Shown: positions 1-10,329 of the stretch, piece after piece
Numbering within the stretch: position 1 is the first letter of the stretch
Layout of the letters: every line of letters starts with the position of its first letter
Assembly (NCBI GenBank): GCA_032433765.1
Contig: JAVIAB010000073.1
Location: forward strand, 70,321,959-70,385,958
Length of the DNA stretch: 64,000 bases
Source of the DNA: Megaustenia siamemsis
Taxonomy: Eukaryota > Mollusca > Gastropoda > Stylommatophora > Ariophantidae
Direction: 5' to 3'
The notes under the pieces: model-generated
The model's database searches: none
Seen by the model: the letters and a program-made list of their open reading frames with translations, nothing else
What the model was told of the DNA's origin: nothing
Translations under genes and position numbers: made by a program

Positions 1-129
1 AACATCTAAAATACATTTAAATATAACATTTGTTGTTGGTGTAAGAAAATAGTTGGTGCTGTATTGGTCATGTTTAACGTTATAATTCTACTGGATACTT
101 TCGTGTCTGAGAGGCCAGTCAGTGGTGCA

Positions 130-303
130 ATCAATATGGTGCCGTTATCTCTGTAAGTACATTAAACCCCATCAATATGGTGCCGTTATCTCTGTAAGTA
201 CATTAAACCCGTCAATATGGTGCCGTCATCTCTGTATGTACATTAAATCCCAACATCGTGGTGCCGGCATCTCTTAAGTACAGTAAATCCCATCACTTTG
301 CTG
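130..303. repeat. Minisatellite, about 4 copies of a 40-41 bp unit
   Basis: The word TCAATATGG followed by TGCCGTTATCTCTGTAAGTA recurs at 131, 172 and 212, then in more diverged form to about 303. The first two copies are nearly identical and the later ones carry substitutions, which suggests growth from the left side. No coding capacity is seen. Confidence 0.9.
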
Positions 304-1869
304 CCACGAACACTTCAAAACCCTGGAGCAGGCACCACGGATGCCTTTATTAGTCATTAACTCCATCAACTTAAAAAAAAAAAAAACAGAAAGCTTTATT
401 TTACAGTGAAATAAAATGCACACGTGAACATAATTCGTTTACATTTCAAATTCTGTCAGCGGTTCACCTTGAGGTGCAACCAAGATGTATCGATACTAAA
501 TAACTGCAATAACGTCGAAGTCACGTGACCTGATGATAACCACATGATTTTATTGACACGGATCGAAGAAGAAACACACTCACTAAAACTATCACATACT
601 CCCACTCAAACTGAAAGACTTCTCACTACTTCTGACTGTTTGCGCAGTCGCAAGAAATGTCACCTGTTTTCTCTCAGTCATTCAGAATAAGCACGTTCTT
701 CCTCTTCTTCTTTCCTCATTTGCCTTTCAGCCTTGAGGAGAGATATAATTTGCGGTCTTTTGCTCTTCTATTCGCATCTGTTGCTGTTATGTTCCCTAGT
801 ATTTCTAATATTCCGTCAATCCATATTTATAGTAGTCGGCCCTTGGATCTGGTGTTCTCGCAACGTTTATTGAAGGCTTGTTGTGTTGTGTTTTGATCTG
901 TCTGTCTGCCTTGTCACGTGGCCGAACCATTATATATGTTGTTTCTTTATATATATTCTGTGGCGGGGATTATTCCTATTTTTTTTTCTGTTCTTCATTT
1001 CTGATCTTATCTCTCAGACTGTTTCTCGTCATTTGTCTAACACATTTAACTCTTTCAGGACCAGAACAGGAAACAGGAATTTTCAGATTTGGACCAGAAA
1101 ACTTGATTTTTTTTCCTGTTTCCATAAATTTTACCATATACCTTTTTCATTTGACTACTTCACACAGTAATTAAGATAAATGTGGCATGTGTTATATATC
1201 ACTGGAAAGGGAAATGGATACAGAAAATGAAAATAGCAATATATTTCTGATATGTCATTATTTAAAGGAATAGTTATATTTTAAAAAAAAAGAAGAAATA
1301 TTCAAGGTAGATAATTTTAAATTTAAAATATTGTATTTCACTTACCCATTTCCATCCAGATATGTGTTGCTATCCATTCGTCTTGAAATATTACACAACA
1401 TAATCCAAATTCCTCGAAAATACAGTTTATTTGATGAATTTATGTCCACAAATAACAAACGTATGCACATTTTTATAAATGATCCAAGAATTAAAAAAAT
1501 TCACATTTTTTTTACATCACAACAATATTATTTACAAGTCAAGTTTGTTATTTTTATTGACACATATGTACTTATTGTGTGTGATATTCCCTAAAGCATG
1601 TTTTAGCGCACAGATGTGGCTTATCCGGACAACCTGTACAATAATAGCTGCTTCGTTTTCTTACTTTCCGCTGCTCTGAACAATGAACACACTGCAGGTC
1701 TTTCCCATCAAAATCAATGAGATGGATGGCACCCTGACATCTCTAGACGTTATTTTTGTAATTATTATTCTCGCATCTAGAGTCCAGAATTGACATTGGT
1801 AGCACAAAGTTGGGATGAGGATTGTAACGTAGAGTACCTGTTTGCCTAGAGTTATTTCCTTGTTGGACA
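304..1869. other. Upstream intergenic sequence, no gene recognised
   Basis: AT-rich, low-complexity DNA. The short open frames here are pyrimidine-rich and resemble no family I recognise. A stretch near 990-1050 resembles the LINE-D type sequence seen again at about 34620-34680 (shared TTCATTTCTGATCTTATCTC), so part of it is probably an old LINE remnant on the minus strand. Confidence 0.6.
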
Positions 1870-2488
1870 ATACAGATGATCATCATCATCCTCAAGTACC
1901 GTGCCTGCTGGCGTTGGTGATCATATCTCTCCATAACTTTCGATCTCGACAGTTATTTATCATTTGTGTTGTTGACCTTCTGCCAAGCCATTCTCTTAAG
2001 CTGTCTGGTATCTTTTCTCTTTGCCTCCCTCTATCTCTTCGTCCCTCAATTTTCCCAGTTGTTACAATATATTCCAGCTCTTCCCTTCTCATTACATGGC
2101 CAAAAATGATGAATGTTTCTTCCTAATATTGGAAATTAGCTCTCTTTTTGCTTGGCCTCTTTCAAAAAGTTTTCATTACTCTTCTTAGCTGTCCATGGTA
2201 TTCTCAATATTCTTCTGTAAAACTACATTACTACAGCTTATTGTTCATGATTCACATCCATATGTTAAGACTGGCTCTACATAACATTTAAGAACTCGTT
2301 TTCTTATTTCTATTGTCAAAAATGGATTGTACAGTATCTTCCTCATTTTTTTTTTTGGAAAGCTGCTTATGCCTGAGCCATTCAGCATCTCACCTCTGTT
2401 GTACATCTACCATTTGAGGTTAACAATGTTCCCAGATATTTAAATTCATTTACCTGTAGCTGTTGTATCTGTTTAATAGTGGTTGTAG

Positions 2489-2490
<2 letters not shown>
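1870..2490 (-). mobile_element. LINE-B fragment (3' end of a non-LTR retrotransposon)
   Basis: On the minus strand this encodes the C-terminal part of a LINE polyprotein. Fragments are readable: a FGHVMRREELEYIV-like stretch, then GKIEGRRDRGRQREK, then LREWLGRRSTTQMI. The element ends at left in the (GAT)n tail typical of this family. It is 5'-truncated and carries frameshifts. Its right edge abuts an (AT)n array. The same family recurs at 21400, 24380, 27570 and 50868. Confidence 0.85.

Positions 2491-2540
<50 letters not shown>
2491..2540. repeat. (AT)25 microsatellite
   Basis: An uninterrupted AT dinucleotide array lying between the LINE-B fragment and the next minus-strand LINE fragment. 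Confidence 0.98.
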
Positions 2541-2543
<3 letters not shown>

Positions 2544-2876
2544 TTGACACGGGTTTTTTTTGCATCTTGAGTATATTTCTGTTGTTTGTGAATTGTCGTT
2601 TGTCATTAGACTTCCTAGGTATTTAAATTAATCTTCTTGTTTTAGTTATCTTCCGTCTATAGTTATGTTGATGTTGTGTTTCTCTTTTGCGATATTCATG
2701 ACTTCTGTTTTGTTGATATTGATTTTCATATTGTATTTTGTGTCTGTGCTGCCGCGTCTATTTAAATGTTCTAAAGTGTAGGACCTCTATTATTCCATGT
2801 ATTAGTGCCTGATAGTCTGCAAATAGAAGCTCGTTGATCTCATCTATCTCTGATGGGTTGGCTAACTTGTATGTAG

Positions 2877-2940
<64 letters not shown>

Positions 2941-3045
2941 GAAGGGGGGTGGGGGATAGAAGCACACCTGTCTTACCCCAGATCTAACTTGGAAGTGGTC
3001 TGTGTAACCTGCTGCTGTTCTCACTGTATATCACAAGCACGTTGA
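2541..3045 (-). mobile_element. LINE fragment with reverse transcriptase palm motifs, split by (AT)n
   Basis: Read on the minus strand, the fragment shows the RT block FQVRSGVRQ followed by a decayed GCVLSPLLFIIYM block, then the (AT)n array at 2879-2934, then INELLFAD with the second catalytic Asp replaced by Tyr (FADY instead of FADD). After that come MKININKTEV and FKYLGSLM, which belong to the region after the palm. It resembles LINE-C at 31125 but is a distinct family. It cannot encode an active enzyme. Confidence 0.8.
2879..2934. repeat. (AT)28 microsatellite inside an RT motif
   Basis: A perfect AT array located exactly where the RT motif LFIIYMD is encoded in the related LINE-C element (ATCATATATATGG near 32408). 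It appears to have expanded from that coding seed. Confidence 0.95.
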
Positions 3046-4439
3046 GTACTTTAAACTGTAGACATGAATGACGTCACTGCAAGCGGGGCAGCCCATATCT
3101 GCTAACACCCCCCCCCCCCCCATCCTTTCCAGCAATCAACAAAGCATTCATCCAGATCGTTCATACTTTTCTTGTGAATGTGTATCGCCTTCTGAAAAAT
3201 GCTGGCAAGATTACATTTTATAAAATAATTTTTATTTTGTTCTCAACAGTTACACATGGCTGAATTGTTTTTACTTTTTTTTTTTTTTTAAAGGGGTGGT
3301 GGGAGGCTACAAAATCTAAGTTTTACCCTGTTTGTTTGTTTCTTAAGTCTTTGCAGACTCCCCCCCCCCCCCCCCCCCCGCAGGTGTCTGCAGACCACAG
3401 TCTTAAAACCTGTGTTGTGCTCTCATACAGTCCCTCCCGCCACCAATCTCTTACCACACTTCTATATATCCACATTTCAGTGAGCTCGATCTTTCTCAGC
3501 CACACACAAATGGGAATATTGGACAGGTAAATAGAACGAAGCCATCGCGTATTATTCTTGGATGTATAAAAGACGGGTTACGCCCCTCCATGAATTTCTC
3601 AAAATGGAAAAAAAAAAAAAACAATCAAGAAAACTGACCGACATGCATATCTCGTAGTGAGATCTTACACACATCATCCACTGCACAATGAATCAGGAGT
3701 GAACGATCTTGGGTGGGTCAGGCCGTGGAAATTGTTTAACATATCTGTTGTTTTGAGAAAACAACTTGGGGAAGAAAAGTGCCAACACAGCGATGTAAGT
3801 CGTTTTCTGTACACATTAGACTGGCTGAAGGATCTTTCAACATCGTGACACATTTTACAGCCGCTTCTTTCCATTCTCGTTTGTCTTTCAGCCTCGAAAT
3901 TAATAATTTCATGCCATTTGCTCCTCATCATCTGTAACATTTTCAAGTGTGTTCTATCTTTTTTTAAAACAAAATTACGGAAGTTCTTTCAGTATATTGC
4001 TTACGTTAGGTTTGTTGAGAGCTGTTTGAGTCCTGTTTAGCTGCTTCTGTCTTCCCACTTGGAATCCATACAATTTGATGTTTCTTTATATTGTATATAG
4101 CAGGAAAGGTTAAAAGCTCATATTAATTCTGCATTTCATATTTTGTCTCCATAGCTGATTCTTGCCATATTTCTCACACATTTAAATTCGTGTGTCATTT
4201 ATCATTCTACAACGGAGTTGCAATAATTGCATACTTTGGTCACACAAATCAAATTGCACATTTCTAAAAAAGGATTCCACTCTCCTGAGCCTAAGAGTAG
4301 TAAGAGCCAACGGCTGACGTCAACTCATGGCAATAAGATCATCACCATCATTGTGTTAACTCCTTGCTGCTTAATCCAGTCTTTGTCAGTACTAGTTCGC
4401 AGATCATGACGTAGCATTCAGCTTTGATTAGTTCATAGC
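3046..4439. other. Upstream intergenic sequence with homopolymers and decayed repeat
   Basis: Holds a poly-C run near 3109-3121, a longer one at 3360-3379, and a poly-A run at 3607-3621. The 3850-4210 part is pyrimidine-rich and looks like an old minus-strand LINE remnant of LINE-D style, but I cannot align it with confidence. No host exon is recognised. Confidence 0.5.
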
Positions 4440-4796
4440 CAGCATTTCATGCACTACGCCTAGATCCCGCTCTGGAAGGACAGCGTATGAAAACTTGGAT
4501 AACCCAAGAGAGACTTTTAAACCAGAAATTAACGCAGTTACACCCCTTGAAGATTTCTTTGCCACGTATCCGGAATCACGCATGCGTCGCTACAATCACT
4601 TCCGGAAACAATTCGTGTCCATAAAAGCATTGTTGGACTGTGGAACTTTTAGTGTTGTCCTTTGAAAATGACTCTATTACAGCTCAATGTGACATGTTGT
4701 ATGGCTTTCCGTTGAGGTTAACGTAACCTGGATGTGTAAATTATTTTGAGAACTTCATACTGAGGTTAAGATCCATTTCATTAGGATAAGAAGGGA
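4440..4796 (+). promoter_or_regulatory. Sec24AB: Sec24 promoter and 5' UTR region
   Basis: No TATA box is obvious. ACGCATGCGT (4578-4587) is a perfect palindrome resembling the NRF1 core. TTCCGGAA (4600-4607) is a palindromic ETS-type site. CpGs are locally more frequent than in the flanks. These sites are typical of housekeeping promoters. Short upstream ATGs near 4668-4720 would make small upstream reading frames if transcription starts before them. An in-frame TAG at 4782-4784 lies five codons before the coding start. The transcription start itself cannot be read from sequence. Confidence 0.5.
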
Positions 4797-4878
4797 ATGG
4801 CCGACAGAGGGAATCAGGCGTACCCACCATCGCAGCAGCAGCAGCGTCAATTTTATCCACCACCACCACCAGCAGAAG
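4797..4878 (+). CDS. Sec24AB: Sec24 (A/B class), coding exon 1
   Basis: Encodes residues 1-28, starting MADRGNQAYPPSQQQQ and continuing through a Pro run. This is the start of the disordered Pro/Gln-rich tail of Sec24, which selects cargo for COPII vesicles leaving the endoplasmic reticulum. The ATG has a G at -3 and at +4, and an in-frame TAG lies five codons upstream, so this start is well supported. The exon ends in phase 1 at donor G|GTACGG. Joining to the next exon restores GGA CAG AGT. The tail itself is poorly conserved, so this exon is assigned by phase, composition and promoter context rather than by a conserved motif. Confidence 0.8.
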
Positions 4879-6469
4879 GTACGGGCTATCTTCAGGATGG
4901 TGGGTCCTGCCATCACTTACAAACACGATGCAGTATCACATATACTTACATCTGCTACTGAAACTGACGTTAATGTAGTGAAGTGTGGTTATTACTACTA
5001 AGTTACTAAAATTTCATATTTTTCCCCCAAGATTAATATGATGATGACAAAAATTACACTACAGAGTGAGAGTCCATCATTTATACATTATTGTATTGTC
5101 AGAGTAATAATAATTTTCTTTAAAACAAAAAAAATTGACTTGATCTTAAGCCTTGGTCACAATTTAAGATTTTAAAAAATGTAGACCATAATAATAAAAT
5201 TAGATTTAGTTTAGAGCCCTTGACTGTACTGTAGGAATAAAAAATACTGCATTCAATTCAAATTCACTCATAGATTTGTGTCAGTTATTTAAAAATCAAG
5301 TAATTGTTTATTGAATTATCTGTATAATAGATATAGTAATTCATGATATTCTCACAAACTATGGAATGATGACTGGTTACCCAATACAGTGTTGTTATCA
5401 AGTTCATTAAGTTTAGCAAGACAATCAACACTGTCATTACTTTCAATTGCATGATTTTCGTACAAGCTGTAGATAAAATAAAAAAAAACCATCTTCTAAC
5501 TTGATGAAGAGATAAATACCCAAATTAGAAATGCAGCTTCAGCATTTGGTAGACTTAAACATAGAGCATGGACCAACACTAATCTAACACTTAGGACTAG
5601 GATTCTTCTTCTGTGTGCTTAGCCACACAGGATCAGAAACTTGGACTTCAGGGCAGGACAGAAGGTCAGACAGTTTTCATGTTGTTGCCTTTGAAAGATA
5701 ATGAACATCAAATGGTATAACAAAGTAGCCAACTCTATAAAGTTTTACAGTGAGCCAAACAGAAACTCCCATCCATCATGGCAACACTTAGGAGCTGTGA
5801 TGGGTGGGTTACATGAGAAGAATGGACAATTGTTTTCCCAAAAAATCATTGTATGGTGAACTTAGAGATGGAAAGAGACCAAAGGTCAGGTCAGTGCTGA
5901 GATATAAGGATGTTTGCAGGCCTTGCTTAAGTGGATTCTCTATCAGTAAGTAAAAGAAACTGGGACAGTCTGGCATTAGATTGTAGCATGTAGAGAACAA
6001 AAATAAAAAACAGCGCAGCAAAATTTAATAAATCTTTGATGTCAAAATCAAAGGAGAAAAGATGCTGGAGAAAGGAGATAGCTTGACACCACAAATGCAT
6101 CTTGTCCATTTTCTAGTTGGATCTGTCTATCCAATATTGACAGATTCAGTCATGAGAGAAGCTGCTCAGTAAAACAGCATCCAGTATTATACACTAATAT
6201 TTTCAAACTACTGACAAATCATGATTGCTTACTACCAACCATCTGTTTTAGGCCATATATTTAGATACAATTTAATTTTAAGAATCCTTGAGTGTGTGCA
6301 TTATAAGTTTTAACATCATGGCTTTTAATTACAATTTTATAAACGCTCAACACATAACAATGAATATTTCTTTCAGCAGACAAATATCAATAATTGAAAA
6401 CTGTGTGACTAATTGTGCTATCAAGATGTATGTCCTAACCAAATGTTGTTCATTCATCAGTGTTCTTGA

Positions 6470-6763
6470 TGATTCTATCTATCGACTTTTTGAGCCGTAG
6501 TCGGCCCATGAGGCATAGACTCAGATACTCTTTCCCTGTTTAGAAATCTTCTTTCTAGCAGTCTCAATCCTTGCAGAGATCTTTTATGAAATCTCACTAT
6601 TTGTTTCTGTTTGGTGCAAGAGTCGCGATCTCATTGAGGGAACCAATTCCTGCTGCCTTTGCCACCCTGATCGATGTTCTTCTCAGTGTTTCTCTGGGTC
6701 GGCCTCTTTTCCTCCTACCTGTTGTTTCCCATTTGAGGGCTTGCTTTGCTATTCGGTTATTAT
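6470..6763 (-). mobile_element. LINE-D 3' fragment, left part of the LINE-I target site
   Basis: On the minus strand it encodes a LINE C-terminus with GRRKRGRPRETLRRT and AAGIGSLNEI. The same sequence occurs at 38585 and 39375. Here it is broken by the LINE-I insertion: the repeat stops at TCGGTTATTAT (6753-6763) and resumes at the identical 11-mer at 9551-9561. The intact copy at 39375-39715 reads straight through this point, which defines the insertion exactly. Confidence 0.85.
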
Positions 6764-6776
6764 AGACAAACAAGAT
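6764..6776. other. 13-bp filler at the LINE-I 5' junction
   Basis: A short non-homologous stretch between the left target-site duplication (6753-6763) and the left arm of the inverted repeat (6777). Such filler is common at LINE 5' junctions made by template jumping. Confidence 0.6.
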
Positions 6777-6897
6777 ACAATCAATAAATCCAGGTCCTCA
6801 ATGCAGCATATTGGTCTCATCAAGCTCAGCCTTCTCCACTCTAAGAGAATTATGACCATGTAATCTTCAAGAAATTAGAGAAATCGCCAATCAACCA
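6777..6897. repeat. Left arm of a perfect 121-bp inverted repeat
   Basis: Read base by base, this segment is the exact reverse complement of 9617-9737, with no mismatch. It sits between the left target-site duplication and the first LINE-I coding base, so it is part of the insertion. It is not terminal-repeat sequence of the LINE, because the second LINE-I copy lacks it at its 3' side. Confidence 0.97.
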
Positions 6898-6900
6898 AGG

Positions 6901-7138
6901 AGCAAGAGACAAACGGTCAAGACATGGCAGAAAGCCAGAAGGTATGGTAGAACACAACCTGAGCTCTTGAAGCGTCTGAAAGTAGAGGTCGACCAAAAAA
7001 TGATGCACTTTAAACTATGCGCTAAGCAGGCTAAGGATGCCAAATGGGATGACTTCTGTAAAAAAGTGTGCTCAGAAAAATCGCTAGCCACATTCTGGCG
7101 CCTTCATCAGTGCATGATTGGCACGACACAGAGGTATA
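6901..7138 (+). pseudogene. LINE-I linker region, upstream of a frameshift
   Basis: An open frame from 6901 reads SKRQTVKTWQKARR and continues to TFWRLHQCMIGTTQRYT. It then loses register near 7136, where the RT frame takes over with PDFQSTDQIW. The two frames join smoothly in content, so this is one protein broken by a small indel. The Lys/Arg-rich stretch is typical of the segment just before the RT in LINE polyproteins. Confidence 0.8.
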
Positions 7139-8911
7139 CCAGACTTTCAGAGCACAGACCAGATATGGCACAAATCTGATGAGAGCAAAGGGAAGGCCCT
7201 GCTTGCCCGCTACATTGAGCAGACGGACCAAAGAAATGAGGCTGTAAGAATGAGGATACGGAGATCTTTGTCAAATTTGTGTGAGGATGTAGGGCTGGAA
7301 GAAGATATCACAACCGATACCATTCGCGCGACACTTAAAAGGTCACACAACACTGCTCCTGGTCCAGATGGTGTTCGGTATGATGACATAGGCGATTTAG
7401 CTGATGACGACTTGACAACACTGGCCAATGAGTTTAATGCCAGTATTCGGAGTGGCCAGATTAAGGAGGAGTGGCTACACAGCTACTTACTACCGCTACC
7501 GAAGCCAAACAAGGACCATTCTCAGATCAGTGCCTACAGAATCATCACAATGCAGAATACTGCGGGCAAGCTGCTGGAGAAAATAGTTGCCCGTGTCCTC
7601 ACGTGTCGCCTTGAACAGAAACGCGTATTCCCATCCACACTCGGAGGTTATAGATATAACAAAGAGACATGGCTCAATGCGGCAGTATTTGCCTATGACG
7701 TCTTCGAAGGCTTCCACAGACGAGAGGAGACATGTGCTGCTGCTATAGATCTGGAGGATGCATACAACAGGGTACCATTTGAATATCTCATGCATATGCT
7801 TCTCAAACTGGCGGTGAACCCCTTCCTCATAAGATGGATCGCCGCGGCACTGTTTCAGAGGAAGGTGATACTCAGATGTGGAAGTTGGTCTTCCGAGCCA
7901 ACATCCATTTGTCCTGGGCTGCCACAAGGCTCACCATTGTCACCAGTTCTATTTAATGTGTACACAATAACGATCACGGCCCAACAGCTGGATGGGAGGG
8001 GAAGAACTATGACTTTTGCTGATGATATTCTGGTATATCGACAGGGAAGAGACAGACGGGGAATCGCCTCCACAATGCAAGACGAACTCGATCGCATTTC
8101 TTCCTGGTGTGGGGTTTCAGGTGCCTTGGTTAATCCTAATAAAGCATCAGTTTCATGGTTCTCCCTTAACAATCATATCGTTAATACGACCACACCGGTA
8201 GTACGAATGGGAGCTGATGAGGTGACCAGGGACAAGTTGATGACATACCTCGGAGTTAAGTTTGATCGCAGCCTGTGTTTTCGGGACCACATTGACCATG
8301 TGATAACAAAATCCCGCAAAGGATTAGCCGCCTTGAAGGTCATGGCAGCTGCCAACATCGAGCAGAGGCTACTTACTCTTCTGTTCCAGGGATTAGTCCT
8401 CGCACCAATCGAGTATGCCCTGGCCATTCTTACTGTCAGTACGACTCAAATTGATAGGCTGGAGAAAATACAAAATGAAGCCATGCGCATTATCCTGGGA
8501 TGTACGAGGGACACTCCCTGTGTGGCAATGAGGTATCTTCTTGACTTTCCAACCATGGATGACAGAATCAAGATCTGGAGAGCACGAGCATACCTGAAGA
8601 TTAGTACAGATACAGAGCATCCATTGCACCACGTGCTCAACACAGAGAAAGGTACCAGGCTAAAAAGAGGCAAATCATGGGTGGGCCGAGCAGAAGATGT
8701 CATCAAACAGGTCTGTGGGCTTACCAATATCAGCGTTGGTGAGGAGTGGATACCGGTGCCTACGTCATTCAAGGGACTTTCTCATGTATTGTCACACTCG
8801 ACAGGAAAAGTAGGGAACAGAACCCAGTCGTGGTTAATGCTGAGGTCAACGGTCTCATCTGCGATAACACCGATGAGAAAGATGCAGTCATCTATACAGA
8901 CGGATCTGTAA
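7118..8911 (+). pseudogene. LINE-I reverse transcriptase domain
   Basis: The longest open frame in the window, with 597 codons; its first codons are out of register with the upstream frame. RT motifs appear in order: NTAPGPDGV, AYRIITMQNTAGKLLEKI, AAIDLEDAYNRVP (first catalytic Asp), CPGLPQGSPLSPVLFN, and MTFADDILVY (catalytic Asp pair at 8014-8028). The thumb follows with YLGVKFDRSL. A missing base near 8777, visible against copy 2, pushes the last about 45 codons out of frame, so the apparent C-terminus is not the real one. All RT catalytic residues remain. Confidence 0.9.
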
Positions 8912-9546
8912 GACGACACGAAAAAAGTGCATGGGCATTTACAGCACGTTCGGCAGGCAGAATAGCCAAGGAAGACAGTGGTGCATACGCCATGACCACG
9001 AGTAGCATGACAATGGAGGTGATGGCAGTGACCAAGGCATTCAAATGGTTAGAGTCACAAGACTACATCCACGCATGTATACTGAGTGATTCGATGAGCA
9101 TGATAAAAAAAGTGGAGGCGGGCTTTGTACGCATGCAATGGGTAGAGTCGTTGCAGAAATCCAAAATACGTAAGGTCACCTTTGTCTATGTCCCTGGACA
9201 TGCGGGAGTACGGGGAAATGAGAGAGCGGACAGGTTGGCTAGCTGCGCTGTCGTTGAGGACGGGCAACCGATGGATCGGGCGGACGTCATCAATGCACTC
9301 CGAGATGTGGGAAGAGCACAGGACTTCGACAAACACAGATCAACGTCGCTTCTTCGGATGATGGAAATGGGAGTTAAGATGGGCACAGCCAGAAATGAGA
9401 AACTTGGTGGCCGTGTAAGAAGACTTATCAACCAACATAGAACTGGAGTCGTCAGTCGCTGGACACTGAGGGAATTGCTGAGGAGGGGATCTGAGCACCT
9501 ATGGACATGTTCGGAGTGCAATGATGATGACCCGCAAATAACTTAA
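8746..9546 (+). pseudogene. LINE-I RNase H domain and C-terminal tail
   Basis: Downstream part of the same polyprotein, in the +1-shifted frame. RNase H signatures are VIYTDGSV (first Asp), SMTMEVMAV (Glu), CILSDSMS (Asp) and HAGVRGNERADRLAS (last His/Asp region), so the catalytic set appears intact. The tail ends with WTLRELLRRGSEHLWTC and a Cys-rich SECNDDD, perhaps half of a zinc knuckle. In copy 2 the homologous junction carries one extra A and reads through from RT to RNase H. Confidence 0.9.
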
Positions 9547-9550
9547 TAAC

Positions 9551-9616
9551 TCGGTTATTATCTCTTCTCACCACATGTCCAACATATGTCCTTTTCTTGA
9601 TTACTGATGATATTAG
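9551..9616 (-). mobile_element. LINE-D fragment, right of the LINE-I insertion
   Basis: Continuation of the 6470-6763 fragment after the second copy of TCGGTTATTAT. It matches the intact copy near 39668-39700 (ATCTC then CTCATCACA and TGTCCAACAT). Confidence 0.75.
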
Positions 9617-9737
9617 TGGTTGATTGGCGATTTCTCTAATTTCTTGAAGATTACATGGTCATAATTCTCTTAGAGTGGAGAAGGCTGAGCTTGATGAGAC
9701 CAATATGCTGCATTGAGGACCTGGATTTATTGATTGT
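9617..9737. repeat. Right arm (source) of the 121-bp inverted repeat
   Basis: Exact reverse complement of 6777-6897. It lies 55 bp beyond the right target-site duplication, in old flanking DNA. It is therefore the likely template for the inverted copy on the other side of the LINE. Confidence 0.97.
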
Positions 9738-9989
9738 TTACCTGTCTCAGAATAATGTGTACCTTCAAAGTAAAGTGATGATTACAACCAATCATGAAAA
9801 AAAAATATGTGATGGTCAACATATCTACACAATTATATATACAGCACAAGATAATACCATATGACCTAGGAATCTTTAAATTGGTTGCATTACTGAGAAA
9901 TGCTGGTGCTGTGGAATGCAGTAGTTATTCTATAACAATAAATTCTATTAGCTTTATAAGAATGATCTTCAAGGAAGTATACATATATA

Positions 9990-10225
9990 GAAATTAAGGA
10001 AGCTGAGGGTAATGCACTTGTCAAAAGAGTGGTGGAATACAGCACCACTAGGGGTGAAAGCAGGAAAAATATCCTCAGTGGCAAAGAACGCAGCAATTTC
10101 AATCAATCAATGCAGGTTAGGAACAATTCATAAGACAAACACTACAATGGTTCCTGGAATGGGCAGATGAATGGATATGGGAATGCCAAGACTGTGATGA
10201 CACCAGTCCAAGTTAAAGACTAAAT
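9990..10225 (+). mobile_element. Decayed LINE-I relative, 3' end
   Basis: Matches 18095-18360 through shared stretches such as GTGGTGGAATACAGC / GTGGTGGAACACGG, TATCCTCAG and CTGTGATGACACCA. The end encodes W-W-C-x2-C-D-D-T, which resembles the WTCSECNDDD tail of LINE-I. It is probably a diverged older lineage of the RNase H-bearing LINE. Confidence 0.6.
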
Positions 10226-10329
10226 ATAGTAATCAATATGAAATTAGGACAATTTTGCTTCCAGAAAACAGTGGAACATGTGGTTTTCTGTATGTGGATT
10301 CAAATAAAAAGATATTCAGAAGTAAATAA

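Larger units (their letters stand above)
6898..9550 (+). mobile_element. LINE-I copy 1: 5'-truncated non-LTR retrotransposon with RT and RNase H
   Basis: Coding sequence begins by 6901 with the linker between endonuclease and RT, continues through a full RT, an I/jockey-like thumb (IEYALAILTVSTTQ) and an RNase H domain, and ends soon after the RNase H frame with GCAAATAACTTAATAAC. The endonuclease is missing. The flanking 11-bp target-site duplication is TCGGTTATTAT (6753-6763 and 9551-9561). The RNase H domain suggests an I-group or related clade, but I cannot assign the clade without alignment. A second, shorter copy lies at 45951-47211. Confidence 0.92.

Noticed and set aside
657..1174. 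Three overlapping short frames upstream of the gene
   Set aside because: Phe/Leu/Ser-rich translations of pyrimidine-rich DNA with no family resemblance and no promoter signal.
2382..3024. Open frames translating to long Ile-Tyr runs (also at 52418-52615 and 59096-59308)
   Set aside because: They are read-throughs of (AT)n microsatellites and have no independent coding evidence.
3336..3530. Pro-rich open frame and its Gly-rich minus shadow
   Set aside because: Created by the poly-C run at 3360-3379. There is no splice or start support.
7210..9521. Minus-strand open frames opposite the LINE-I RT and RNase H
   Set aside because: They are antisense shadows of the strongly conserved plus-strand RT and RNase H motifs.
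6777..9737. Foldback DNA transposon with the 121-bp arms as terminal inverted repeats
   Set aside because: The target duplication (6753-6763, 9551-9561) lies inside the right arm's position, so the right arm is outside the inserted unit, and the interior is a LINE with its own 3' end.
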